Program-made: the position numbers and the translations under genes
Shown: one piece after another, positions 8,565 to 15,928 of the stretch
Position numbering within the stretch: the stretch's first letter is position 1
Layout: the number at the start of each line of letters is the position of its first letter
NCBI GenBank assembly: GCA_964431545.1
Contig: CAYSLC010000024.1
Span: 1-38,540, forward strand
Direction: 5' to 3'
Source of the DNA: CAYSLC01 sp964431545
GTDB lineage: Bacteria > Desulfobacterota > Desulfobacteria > Desulfobacterales > JAABSP01
Length of the DNA stretch: 38,540 nucleotides
Notes under the pieces: generated by a model
The model's database searches: none
The model's input: only the letters and a program-made list of their open reading frames with translations
What the model was told of the DNA's origin: nothing

Positions 8565-9794
8565 ATGGCACAAACCGATACATCCGTAAAGATCGACCAC
8601 CTGGACCACGCCCGGTTCCGGGACTGGCCCCACGACCAGGACCACTGCGTCACCTGCGGACTCTGCGCAAGCGCCTGCCCCGTCTCCGGGATCGACGATT
8701 TCGACCCCCGGAAACTGGTGCGGATGGTGGGCCTCGGGATGGAGGAGGAGATCGTCGAGGCCCGCTGGCCCTGGATCTGCACCATGTGCGGCAAGTGCGA
8801 GAACCTCTGCCCCATGGACATCCACATCCCGGCCATGGTCCGCAACATCCGCTCCCTGCGGGAACGGGACGAGGTGCCGGGGATCCTTCACAAGGGGCTC
8901 GACGCCGCCATGAAGTCCGGCAACAACCTCGGCCTGCCCGAGGAGGACTTCGTCTTCATCCTGGAGGACGTGGCCGAGGAGATCGCCGAGGAACCGGGGT
9001 TTGAAGGGTTCAAGGTCCCCATCGACAAGAAAGGGGCCGATCTGCTCACCACCATCCACAACAAACTGGTCAACACCCACACCGAGGACCTGAAGCACTG
9101 GTGGAAGATCTTTTATGCCGTGGACGAGGACTGGACCGTCAGCGCCGTCAACTGGGAGGGGACCAACTGGGGGTACTTCACCGGCGATGACGGGCGGATG
9201 AAGGTGATGGTGGACCGGATCGTGGAGCAGATGGAGCGTCTGGAGGTCAATCGTCTCATGTGGCCGGAATGAGGCCACGCCTACCTCTCGACCAGGTCTG
9301 GTCTGGAAAAATGGCACCCCGAGGTTTTCGATAAATACGGGTTCGTCACGGTCTTCGATCTCCTGATCCAGTACATCAAGGAGGGTCGGATCCGTCTCGA
9401 CAAAACGCGGTACGCCGATGTGCGCACAACCTACCACGACCCCTGCAACTACGGTCGCCGGGCCGAACAGATGTTCGGTCGCGGGTTTTTCGACGAGCCC
9501 CGGTGGATCCTGAGCCAGTGTGTGGACGACTGGGTGGAGCTTCACCCCACGGCCAAGGGGCAGATCTGCTGCGGCGGCGGAGGCGGGGCCCTGACCACCG
9601 GATACAACGAAGAGCGGATCCATTATGGCGGACGGAAGATGGACCAGATCAGGGCGGCCGACGCCAAAATGGTCGTGGTCCCCTGCCACAGCTGCCACGG
9701 CCAGCTCAACAACATCAAATCGGAGTACGGCCTCGAGGGCCTGACCGTCAAGTACCTCTGGGAGCTGGTGGCCGACTGCCTGGTGGTCGGCTGA
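8565..9794 (+). CDS. HdrD/DsrK-like CCG-domain protein, selenocysteine at codon 236
   Basis: Read through an in-frame TGA at 9270-9272, this gives 409 residues with Sec236. The N-terminal HdrC-like part has two 4Fe-4S motifs (Cys28/31/34/38 and Cys72/75/78/82). The first CCG-like half follows, with the TGA falling exactly at the Cys of the conserved ECGHAY motif (MWPE-Sec-GHAYL). The C-terminal CCG domain is intact: Cys294, Cys335-Cys336 followed by glycines, and Cys374-x2-Cys377. Reading frame and similarity continue without a break after the TGA, and a SECIS-like hairpin follows it. The family (HdrD, DsrK, TmcB, GlpC-like) does thiol/disulfide-linked electron transfer. No membrane segment is seen. 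A conventional caller would split it into 8565-9272 and 9420-9794. Confidence 0.88.
9273..9306 (+). promoter_or_regulatory. Bacterial SECIS-like stem-loop
   Basis: A hairpin GACCAG-GT-CTGGTC lies at 9290-9303, 17 bases after the in-frame TGA. Folded as RNA it gives a GACC/GGUC stem with the apical loop AGGUCU, the same loop as the classic E. coli fdhF SECIS with its essential GU. The loop GU lies 24-25 bases after the UGA, inside the spacing known for bacterial SECIS elements. A C-U mismatch below the stem is followed by further U-G and C-G pairs. Confidence 0.75.
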
Positions 9795-9893
9795 CCCGTC
9801 GGACCCCGTGACCGGCGTGGGTCCTTCGGATGCACCGGTGGACCGGGGTGGAGTCTTTCCGACGCTTCACCGATCCAAGCCAAGGAGCCCCTT

Positions 9894-10343
9894 GTGCGAC
9901 CTCGTTTCTTCAAGTTCCTTCTCAATGCATATCCTCCCTACTTCGGCACCGGCATCCGGGTGGTCCGCATCTCGCCGGATTACCGGGAGATCCTGGTGGA
10001 GATGAAGCTTCGGTTCTACAACCGGAACTATGTGGCCACCCACTTCGGCGGCAGCCTATACGCCATGGTCGATCCGTTCTATATGCTGATGCTGATCCAG
10101 ATCCTCGGGCCCGGGTACACCGTGTGGGACAAGGCCGCCAACATCCAGTTCGAGGCCCCCGGCCGTGGCACCGTGCGGGCCCGGTTCACCGTCGACGACG
10201 CCATGATCGAGGAGATCAAGACCCGGACCGCCGACGGCGAAAAATTCCTGCCCGCCTACACCGTCGAGGTCAAGGACGACCAGGACCAGGTGGTGGCCCG
10301 GGTCCGGAAGACGCTATACATTCGGCGCCGGTCGCCGGGATAA
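9894..10343 (+). CDS. Hotdog-fold DUF4442-like protein
   Basis: A protein of 149 residues from a GTG start at 9894, with AAGGAG six bases upstream. The sequence resembles the DUF4442 hotdog-fold thioesterase-like family: NYVATHFGGSLYAMVDPFYM corresponds to the conserved helix with His and Gly, followed by beta-strand-rich segments (IQFEAPGRGTVRARF, AYTVEVKDDQDQVVARVRKT). Such proteins are predicted acyl-thioester hydrolases, but the substrate is unknown. It lies 99 bases downstream of the selenoprotein gene and could be the last gene of that operon or an independent unit. Confidence 0.8.
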   Translation: MRPRFFKFLLNAYPPYFGTGIRVVRISPDYREILVEMKLRFYNRNYVATHFGGSLYAMVDPFYMLMLIQILGPGYTVWDKAANIQFEAPGRGTVRARFTVDDAMIEEIKTRTADGEKFLPAYTVEVKDDQDQVVARVRKTLYIRRRSPG

Positions 10344-10571
10344 GGCTCATCCCGCCGCCCGGACGCCTCCCTCCCCATCATGGATTTCGACTCAAAAAAA
10401 TCGGGTTTTCCGGCGAGACCGGAGAACAGGAGGAACTCACCGCTCGCCAATCCCTCTTGAAAAATCGGCCGGGAGAGTGTATCCGGGCGTATAGATCCAT
10501 CGACATTCCCCGCATTGAAACCGATCCGGGGCCTGGATACGCCATGACCCTCATTGATGGGAGGCAAAACC

Positions 10572-13361
10572 TTGGAACCCAATCCGAATCCGCACCCGCC
10601 AGGGACAGGAGGAAGGGACCCCCAAGGGAAGGGACGATCCTTCCGGTCCCGCATTTTCATCTCCTTCCTGGCGGGGCTGCTTCCCGTGCTGGCGCTCCTG
10701 GCGGCGGCGGTGGAGCTGATGCTTGTGCCCTATCTGGAATCCAGAACGTGGGGGGAGCTTGCCAATTCAACACGGGTGCTGACCAACGCCGTCCGGGCCG
10801 GGGCGTCGATGGCCATCCGAAACCATCTCAAGGGGATCGGAGAACTCAACCGAGAGATCGCCCGGCACCACCTCGACTTGGTCCATCAGGGGGTGCTCAC
10901 CCGTCCGGAGGCTGTCTCCCGGCTCCGGCGGATCCTCCTCAGCCAGCGGGTGGGCTCTTCCGGGTACCTCTACTGCATCGACTCCCAGGGCATCGCCGTG
11001 GTCCACCCGGTTCCGGCGGTGGAGGGGACCGATGCCTCCAACTTCGATTTCGTCCAGGAACAGATGCGCCGGAAGCAGGGGTATCTCGAGTACGAGTGGC
11101 GGAACCCGGGAGAGCCTTACAAAAGCAAAAAGGCCCTCTACATGGTCTATTTCGAACCACTGGACTGGATCATCTCGGTCTCCTGCTACCGGTCCGAATT
11201 GAACAAGCTTCTCAATCCGGACGATTTCCGCGACACCGTCCTCTCCCTCCGCTTCGGCGAGAGCGGCTACTCCTATGTCTTCGACGACCAGGGGACGGTT
11301 CTGATCCACCCGAGCCTCAAAGGCGTCAATGTTCTGAGTTATCAAAACGTTCCCACCGATTTTGTTCGGACAATGCTCGACCGGGGATCGGGGATGATGG
11401 AGTACCGGTGGCGGAACCCCGAGGAGCCTTCGGCGCGGACCAAAATGGCCGTCTACGAGAGCCTGCCCGAATACGGTTGGGTCGTCGTCTCCTCGGCCTA
11501 TCCCGGCGAGGTGCTGAAGCCGGTGCGAATCGCACGGAATCTCTCTTACGGCGGCCTGGCCTTGCTTCTTCTGGCCGCGGGCGTGACCGCCTATCTCCTC
11601 AGCGGCAGGCTGACAAGGCCGGTGGAGGCCATGGTCCGGCGCCTCGATGAAAACGCTCACACGGGCGGCAACCACCCGCTGCCGGTGGCCGCCGACAGCG
11701 AACTGGCCCGATTGGCCCGGGAGTTCAACACATTCCTCGATCTCATCCATCGAAAAAACGAGGAGCTGCGCCGGGAGCGGGATTTCAGCCGGGCCCTCAT
11801 CGACGCCTCCCCCGCCTACATCATCATCCTCGACCCCCAGGGACGGATCCGTCTCATCAACCCCGCGTTCTGCCGAACCTTGGGGTGTTCGCCGGGGGAG
11901 GCCGTCGGCGACGATTACTTCGAACTCGCCATCCCACCCCGGGACCGGACCCGGATCCGCAACGTCCTGGAGGCGCTGGAAAGGTCCGCGAACCGGGGAG
12001 AGCCGGTGGTCCGGGTCGGGGCCAACCCCGTGGTGACCCGGCACCAGGGGGAACGGATGGTCCAATGGACCGCCACCTGGCTTCCGGACGACCACGGCCG
12101 GGGATGTATCCTTCTGGCCGTGGGGGTGGACATCACAGAGGAGCGATCCCTCCAGGATCAGCTCCACCATGTCCAGAAGCTCGAGGCCATGGGCCGTCTG
12201 GCGGGCGGGGTGGCCCACGATCTCAACAACATGCTCGGCGGGATCATGGGAGCGGCCGAGCTGTTGCGGGTGAAACTCGATTCCGAACATGCCGCCCTGC
12301 CCCAGGTACGGATGATCATCGAGACAGTGGAACGGGCCGCGGAACTGGCCGGGCGATTGCTCGCATTTTCGCGTAAAGGGAATCGGGGCTCGACGCCGGT
12401 TGCGATCCATAAACTGCTTCGGGACGCGTTCCGGATCTTCCGGAGCGGGCTCGACCCGCGCATCGAAACCGAGATCGACCTGGGGGGAGGCGGCGGGACG
12501 GTGGTCGGTGATCCCTCCCAGCTCCAGAGCGCTTTTCTCAACCTCTTCATCAATGCCCGGGATGCCATGCCCGGCGGCGGTACCCTGCGCGTGGCGACCC
12601 GGGACATCCTGCTGGACGAGTCGGCCTGCGCCGAAAGCCCTTTCGACCTCGACCCCGGCCCTTACGTCGAGGTCCTGGTGGCGGATACGGGGACCGGCAT
12701 GGAGGAGTCCGTCCGCGCCAAGATCTTCGAGCCGTTCTTCACGACGAAAGCGGAGGGAAAGGGGACCGGCCTGGGCCTCGCCCTGGTCTTCGGCGCCATC
12801 AAGGACCACAGGGGGGAAGTGCGGGTCGAAAGCGCGCCGGGGGTCGGTACGAAATTCAACCTCCGCCTGCCCCGGGTGGAGATGTCGGCGGCGCCCCCGG
12901 AGACGGAGAAGATTGAGCACGGCGCGGGGACCATCCTTCTGGTGGATGACGACGAAGTGCTTCGCACGACCGGTCGGCTGATGCTCGAAGAACTGGGATA
13001 CAGCATCCTGACGGCGTGCGACGGCATCGAGGCGGTGGAGCGATTCCGGACCCATCGGTCGGAGATCGACCTCGTGCTTCTCGATATGGTGATGCCCCGC
13101 ATGAACGGCCGCGAAACCTTTTACGCCATCCGGTCCATCGACCCCGGGGCGCGGATCATCCTCGCTTCGGGGTTCGGCGACCGGAAGAACGTCCGGGATC
13201 TTCACAATGAAGGGCTCCTCGGGTTTCTCCAGAAGCCGTACCGTCTCCGGGAGCTGAGCGCCGCGGTCCAAAAAGCGCTGAAGACCGGTCCCCATCCCGA
13301 GAAATCGAAAACCATCAAACGATCCGCGTCGCGGGATGGTGGAAATGGGTCTTCCACGTAA
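10572..13361 (+). CDS. Double-Cache hybrid sensor histidine kinase (PAS, HisKA, HATPase, REC)
   Basis: A protein of 929 residues from a TTG at 10572, which sits 7 bases behind a strong GGGAGG; an upstream ATG at 10557 lacks a ribosome site. The order is: a transmembrane segment (about 21-44), an extracytoplasmic region with two Cache-like repeats (GSSGYLYCIDSQGIAVVHP and GESGYSYVFDDQGTVLIHP), a second transmembrane segment (about 330-352), HAMP, PAS, then HisKA with GGVAHDLNNM (His549). It continues with HATPase boxes (FINARDAM, DTGTGME, GKGTGLGLAL) and a C-terminal REC domain with Asp838. Cache domains bind small ligands such as carboxylates or amino acids. No partner gene is immediately adjacent, and phosphoryl output is unknown. 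Confidence 0.92.
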   Translation: MEPNPNPHPPGTGGRDPQGKGRSFRSRIFISFLAGLLPVLALLAAAVELMLVPYLESRTWGELANSTRVLTNAVRAGASMAIRNHLKGIGELNREIARHHLDLVHQGVLTRPEAVSRLRRILLSQRVGSSGYLYCIDSQGIAVVHPVPAVEGTDASNFDFVQEQMRRKQGYLEYEWRNPGEPYKSKKALYMVYFEPLDWIISVSCYRSELNKLLNPDDFRDTVLSLRFGESGYSYVFDDQGTVLIHPSLKGVNVLSYQNVPTDFVRTMLDRGSGMMEYRWRNPEEPSARTKMAVYESLPEYGWVVVSSAYPGEVLKPVRIARNLSYGGLALLLLAAGVTAYLLSGRLTRPVEAMVRRLDENAHTGGNHPLPVAADSELARLAREFNTFLDLIHRKNEELRRERDFSRALIDASPAYIIILDPQGRIRLINPAFCRTLGCSPGEAVGDDYFELAIPPRDRTRIRNVLEALERSANRGEPVVRVGANPVVTRHQGERMVQWTATWLPDDHGRGCILLAVGVDITEERSLQDQLHHVQKLEAMGRLAGGVAHDLNNMLGGIMGAAELLRVKLDSEHAALPQVRMIIETVERAAELAGRLLAFSRKGNRGSTPVAIHKLLRDAFRIFRSGLDPRIETEIDLGGGGGTVVGDPSQLQSAFLNLFINARDAMPGGGTLRVATRDILLDESACAESPFDLDPGPYVEVLVADTGTGMEESVRAKIFEPFFTTKAEGKGTGLGLALVFGAIKDHRGEVRVESAPGVGTKFNLRLPRVEMSAAPPETEKIEHGAGTILLVDDDEVLRTTGRLMLEELGYSILTACDGIEAVERFRTHRSEIDLVLLDMVMPRMNGRETFYAIRSIDPGARIILASGFGDRKNVRDLHNEGLLGFLQKPYRLRELSAAVQKALKTGPHPEKSKTIKRSASRDGGNGSST

Positions 13362-13828
13362 AGCGGAAAACGCGGCGATCCCTCTCTCCAGCGACGACTC
13401 CCTGACCTCCAGGCACAAGAGAACCTGCAAAGGAGGGGCGACAGCCTCCTTCAGAAGACCTTCAACCTCAAAAACGCTGTCGATAAAGTCCGAGAAGTGC
13501 TTTCAACGCCGCGTCTTGGGTAGTCGGTTCATTCGGATAGCCGCCTCGCCCCCTCAAGTCGTAGTACGGTGGAATTCCCGAAAAAGTGGAAAATTTCTGC
13601 CAAACAGGAAAAACGATACCGTCGTCGGTTCGGTTCCCCGATGGTTGATTTTATATTTATCTAATTGAAATCGATCATAATAAATTTCTGTTGAAGAGTC
13701 CATTCGGGCGCTGGCACGGTTCTTGATGTTTCGTCATTGGCCGTGCCGGAACCCTTTTTCGCTTCAGGCCGGTTCCCGTGGTATCCGCGGGTTGTCATTT
13801 CTATCCTTTGCAACGGAAGGTTTCCGAC
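13362..13828. other. Intergenic/leader region before the YfiR-like operon
   Basis: This 467-base stretch has no convincing gene. The part at about 13644-13700 is distinctly A+T-rich (TTTTATATTTATCTAATTG), typical of activator or IHF binding upstream of sigma-54 promoters. It leads into the -24/-12 motif at 13712-13727. About 90 bases then precede the first candidate start codon at 13829. Confidence 0.6.
13712..13727 (+). promoter_or_regulatory. Candidate sigma-54 promoter of the YfiR-kinase operon
   Basis: TGGCACG at 13712-13718, four bases, then TTGAT at 13723-13727. The -24 element is a perfect consensus match and the 12-base GG-to-G(C) spacing is correct; the -12 element has GA in place of GC. 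An A+T-rich tract lies just upstream. The first gene downstream begins at 13829. Confidence 0.55.
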
Positions 13829-14077
13829 ATGCTTTGCACCGCATGTGAATCGATCCATTTCAACCGATTCAGCCCTCCCAAGAACGCACTGTTTGCACCT
13901 TTCGCATGCCGGATGGAATCCTATGGAAAGGGCCATGGGGGGAAGGACGGGAGAATGGACCGAGGGATCCTCATCCTCGACGACAGAGCGGAAAGCGGAT
14001 TTTCTCACCAGATTTCTATCAATGGATTGCCGATGCTCTTCTTCCCGCTCCATATAACCGGGATGGGAAAGCCATGA
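13829..14077 (+). CDS. Small cysteine-containing protein of unknown function
   Basis: An 82-residue reading frame starting at the ATG at 13829, with GGAAGG 8 bases upstream. It ends in an ATGA overlap with the next gene, the same coupling seen at three of the next four junctions of this operon. The protein begins MLCTACESIHF (a CxxC pair at Cys3 and Cys6) and has a further Cys27. It has no signal peptide or membrane helix and I recognise no family. The CxxC suggests metal binding or redox activity, which is inference. Third-position GC is only moderately biased, so the coding call rests mainly on the ribosome site and the overlap. Confidence 0.5.
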   Translation: MLCTACESIHFNRFSPPKNALFAPFACRMESYGKGHGGKDGRMDRGILILDDRAESGFSHQISINGLPMLFFPLHITGMGKP

Positions 14078-14496
14078 TCCCCGCAAAAATCGATTTGCCC
14101 CGCCTTCTGGTCTGTCTTTTGGTCGTCATTCACATTTCCTTCTCCTGCTCCGAAGCCGCTGAAGGGACAAAGGATGAGGAGATCGTTTCGGTGGCCCTTC
14201 CTTTTCGACTTTTCTCGGCCCTTGCGACCTACCAGGAGTTGTCCCAGGCCGAGAAAGACGGAGAAAGAACCGGTACGGCGATCATCCCGGTTCTGGAGAA
14301 CATCATCCATGAATTGAAGGATCAATATCGGCTACATACAAGATCGACGCTATCGGATGCGTCCCGCGAGCGGCTGGACCGTCTGGCGGAACAGATCTCC
14401 TGCTTCGAGAGGGAGCTGGAACTCCGGCGGAAACGGTTGGAAGCGGAACGTCTCCTGGAACGGCAGCGATCGATCATCGAAGGAGAACTCCCGTGA
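14074..14496 (+). CDS. Secreted coiled-coil protein of unknown function
   Basis: A 140-residue protein starting at the ATG at 14074 (ATGA overlap with the upstream small frame; GGGAAAG precedes it). A hydrophobic N-terminal signal (LPRLLVCLLVVIHISFSC) could be a signal peptide or an atypical lipoprotein signal with Cys near residue 25. The C-terminal 50 residues are charged and heptad-like (RLDRLAEQISCFERELELRR), suggesting a coiled coil. It overlaps the following OmpA-like lipoprotein gene by 4 bases. No family is recognised. Its place between the promoter and the YfiB/YfiR-like genes suggests an envelope component of that sensory module. Confidence 0.75.
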   Translation: MIPAKIDLPRLLVCLLVVIHISFSCSEAAEGTKDEEIVSVALPFRLFSALATYQELSQAEKDGERTGTAIIPVLENIIHELKDQYRLHTRSTLSDASRERLDRLAEQISCFERELELRRKRLEAERLLERQRSIIEGELP

Positions 14497-15359
14497 CCTT
14501 TTTCATATTTTTCTCTCTTTTTCTGTCCCACAGGCGGAGAACACCGGCAAACGCCTTCCGGCTGTTTCCAACTCTTTGTATGATGGCCCTTGGTTGTTGG
14601 ATCGGGTGCGCGTCAGGGGACCACAAATCCGAAAACAGCCTCGACCGCATCCAGAGCCATGCCCGGCAGACCCGGGAACGACTCCTTCGATCCACCGATG
14701 CGGAGACGGGCGTTGGCCGTACCCATGCCCTCCAGGTTCTCGACGGTGTCCTCGACTACATCGAACAGGTCCGGAGCGGTCCGAATCAATTCAACGCCCA
14801 ACAGATCCGGCTATACACGCGGAGAATCGATATCATCAGCGGAAACATCGAACGGTTCCGGGACCCGTCCCTGGGCGTGGAACTCGGTTTTCCCAGGGGG
14901 GGGTTCCGGCTTTCGCATCTTTCGTCCGACCAGCGGGGACGATTCGATCGGCTTCGGGCGAATATTGTGAGGACGGTGGAAGAACTCCACGAGAGCTACT
15001 CGGAGGATGTCGTTCGCATTACGATCAAGAGCGTCGGGTACACCGATGAGCTTCCGATTCTACCCTCCCATCTCCAGGAAACCATCCTCAAACAGATCGC
15101 CCATCCGGCCGCCTCCAAGATCGAGCGTCGTCGCCAGCAGAATCAGGTTCTTTCCCGCTTGCGCGCGGCCACAATAAGCGACAATATGGTCCTTTTGCTG
15201 CGACGGACTCTTCCGGGCGAAAAACGGTTGTACTTCGCCCAGATCGTCTCGGGCAAGGGGGAGGTTTTCCCCCGGCCCATGCCGGAGACGCCGTACCGGG
15301 CGGATGACGAGCGGCGACGGATATGCCGGCTTCAGGCCTATATCGAAATCGTCCCATGA
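14493..15359 (+). CDS. Putative lipoprotein with divergent OmpA-like domain (YfiB-like)
   Basis: A protein of 288 residues. Its signal region ends in CWIGCASG, a likely though atypical lipidation site at Cys39. The C-terminal third is a divergent OmpA-like domain: ITIKSVGYTDELPI matches the strand with the GHTD motif, QNQVLSRLRAATISDNMVLL matches the LSxxRA helix, and VSGKGEVFPRP with the later DDERRRICRLQAYIEI matches the end of the fold. The gene overlaps both neighbours by 4 bases. Position and domain parallel YfiB, the outer-membrane lipoprotein that sequesters YfiR. The YfiB assignment is inference from context; the OmpA resemblance is visible but weak. Confidence 0.78.
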   Translation: MTFFIFFSLFLSHRRRTPANAFRLFPTLCMMALGCWIGCASGDHKSENSLDRIQSHARQTRERLLRSTDAETGVGRTHALQVLDGVLDYIEQVRSGPNQFNAQQIRLYTRRIDIISGNIERFRDPSLGVELGFPRGGFRLSHLSSDQRGRFDRLRANIVRTVEELHESYSEDVVRITIKSVGYTDELPILPSHLQETILKQIAHPAASKIERRRQQNQVLSRLRAATISDNMVLLLRRTLPGEKRLYFAQIVSGKGEVFPRPMPETPYRADDERRRICRLQAYIEIVP

Positions 15360-15928
15360 CGCAGCCGTCGTACAACGTCTTGTGGGTGGTCGCGGTCGGA
15401 ACCTTCCTGTGGGCCATTTCCGTGATGGCGGAATCGAAACCGAGCGACCACATGGCCGAGGTGGTCTACCACCTCTGCAAGTTCGTCTCCTGGCCTGAAG
15501 AGAGTTCTCGTCCCGCAAAGGCGTTTCGGATCGAGGTGATTGCAGGCTCCGACGCCTTTTCCGGCATGGCGGGGCTCAATGGCAGGCGGATCTTCGGGAG
15601 ATCGGTGGAAGTCCGACACGCTTCGGAAACGGAGGCTCCCGGCGACGGACAGGTGGTGCTCGTCGGTGAGCGGCTCTTTTCAACCTTGGATCAAATTTTG
15701 GAACCCCTGGCGTACCGGCCAATCCTGACCATCAGCAATATCCCGGGTTTCGCGAACCGGGGGGGCATCATCGAATTGATCTCCACCGGGGATCAGGTGC
15801 GGTTTTTCGTCAACCTGGAGGCCGCCCGGAAAGCGGGGTTGACCATCCATGCGCCGCTATTGCAGATGTCGGAGGTGCTGGAAGGGCTGCCGCCGAGTTC
15901 CCACGCTTCCCCCGGAGGAGGCCGATGA
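15356..15928 (+). CDS. YfiR family periplasmic protein
   Basis: A 190-residue protein from the ATG at 15356, in an ATGA overlap with the previous stop. An N-terminal hydrophobic segment (VLWVVAVGTFLWAISVMA) serves as a signal. It is followed by a YfiR/DUF4154 pattern: AEVVYHLCKFVSWPEE (the family's YNFxxFxxWP-type motif), IEVIAGSDAFSGMAGLNGRR, GRSVEVRH, and the C-terminal ILTISNIPGFANRGGIIELI and VRFFVNLEAARKAGL. YfiR is a periplasmic repressor that binds the sensor domain of the diguanylate cyclase YfiN. Here it is directly upstream of, and overlaps by 4 bases, a CHASE8-type kinase, which is its likely partner. Confidence 0.88.
   Translation: MTQPSYNVLWVVAVGTFLWAISVMAESKPSDHMAEVVYHLCKFVSWPEESSRPAKAFRIEVIAGSDAFSGMAGLNGRRIFGRSVEVRHASETEAPGDGQVVLVGERLFSTLDQILEPLAYRPILTISNIPGFANRGGIIELISTGDQVRFFVNLEAARKAGLTIHAPLLQMSEVLEGLPPSSHASPGGGR

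Noticed and set aside
9270..9272. TGA as an ordinary stop ending a 235-residue HdrC-like protein
   Set aside because: The frame continues with strong family similarity and a SECIS-like hairpin, and the TGA replaces a conserved Cys; read-through as Sec fits better.
9420..9794. Independent 124-residue CCG protein starting at an internal GTG
   Set aside because: It is in frame with the upstream part and lacks a ribosome site; it is the C-terminal half of the selenoprotein.
9830..11650. 606-codon plus-strand frame
   Set aside because: It runs in another frame through the hotdog protein and the start of the Cache kinase; Pro/Arg/Gly-rich, no domains.
13906..14073. N-terminal extension of the 140-residue secreted protein
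   Set aside because: The extension would put the signal peptide in the middle of the protein; the ATG at 14074 places it correctly.
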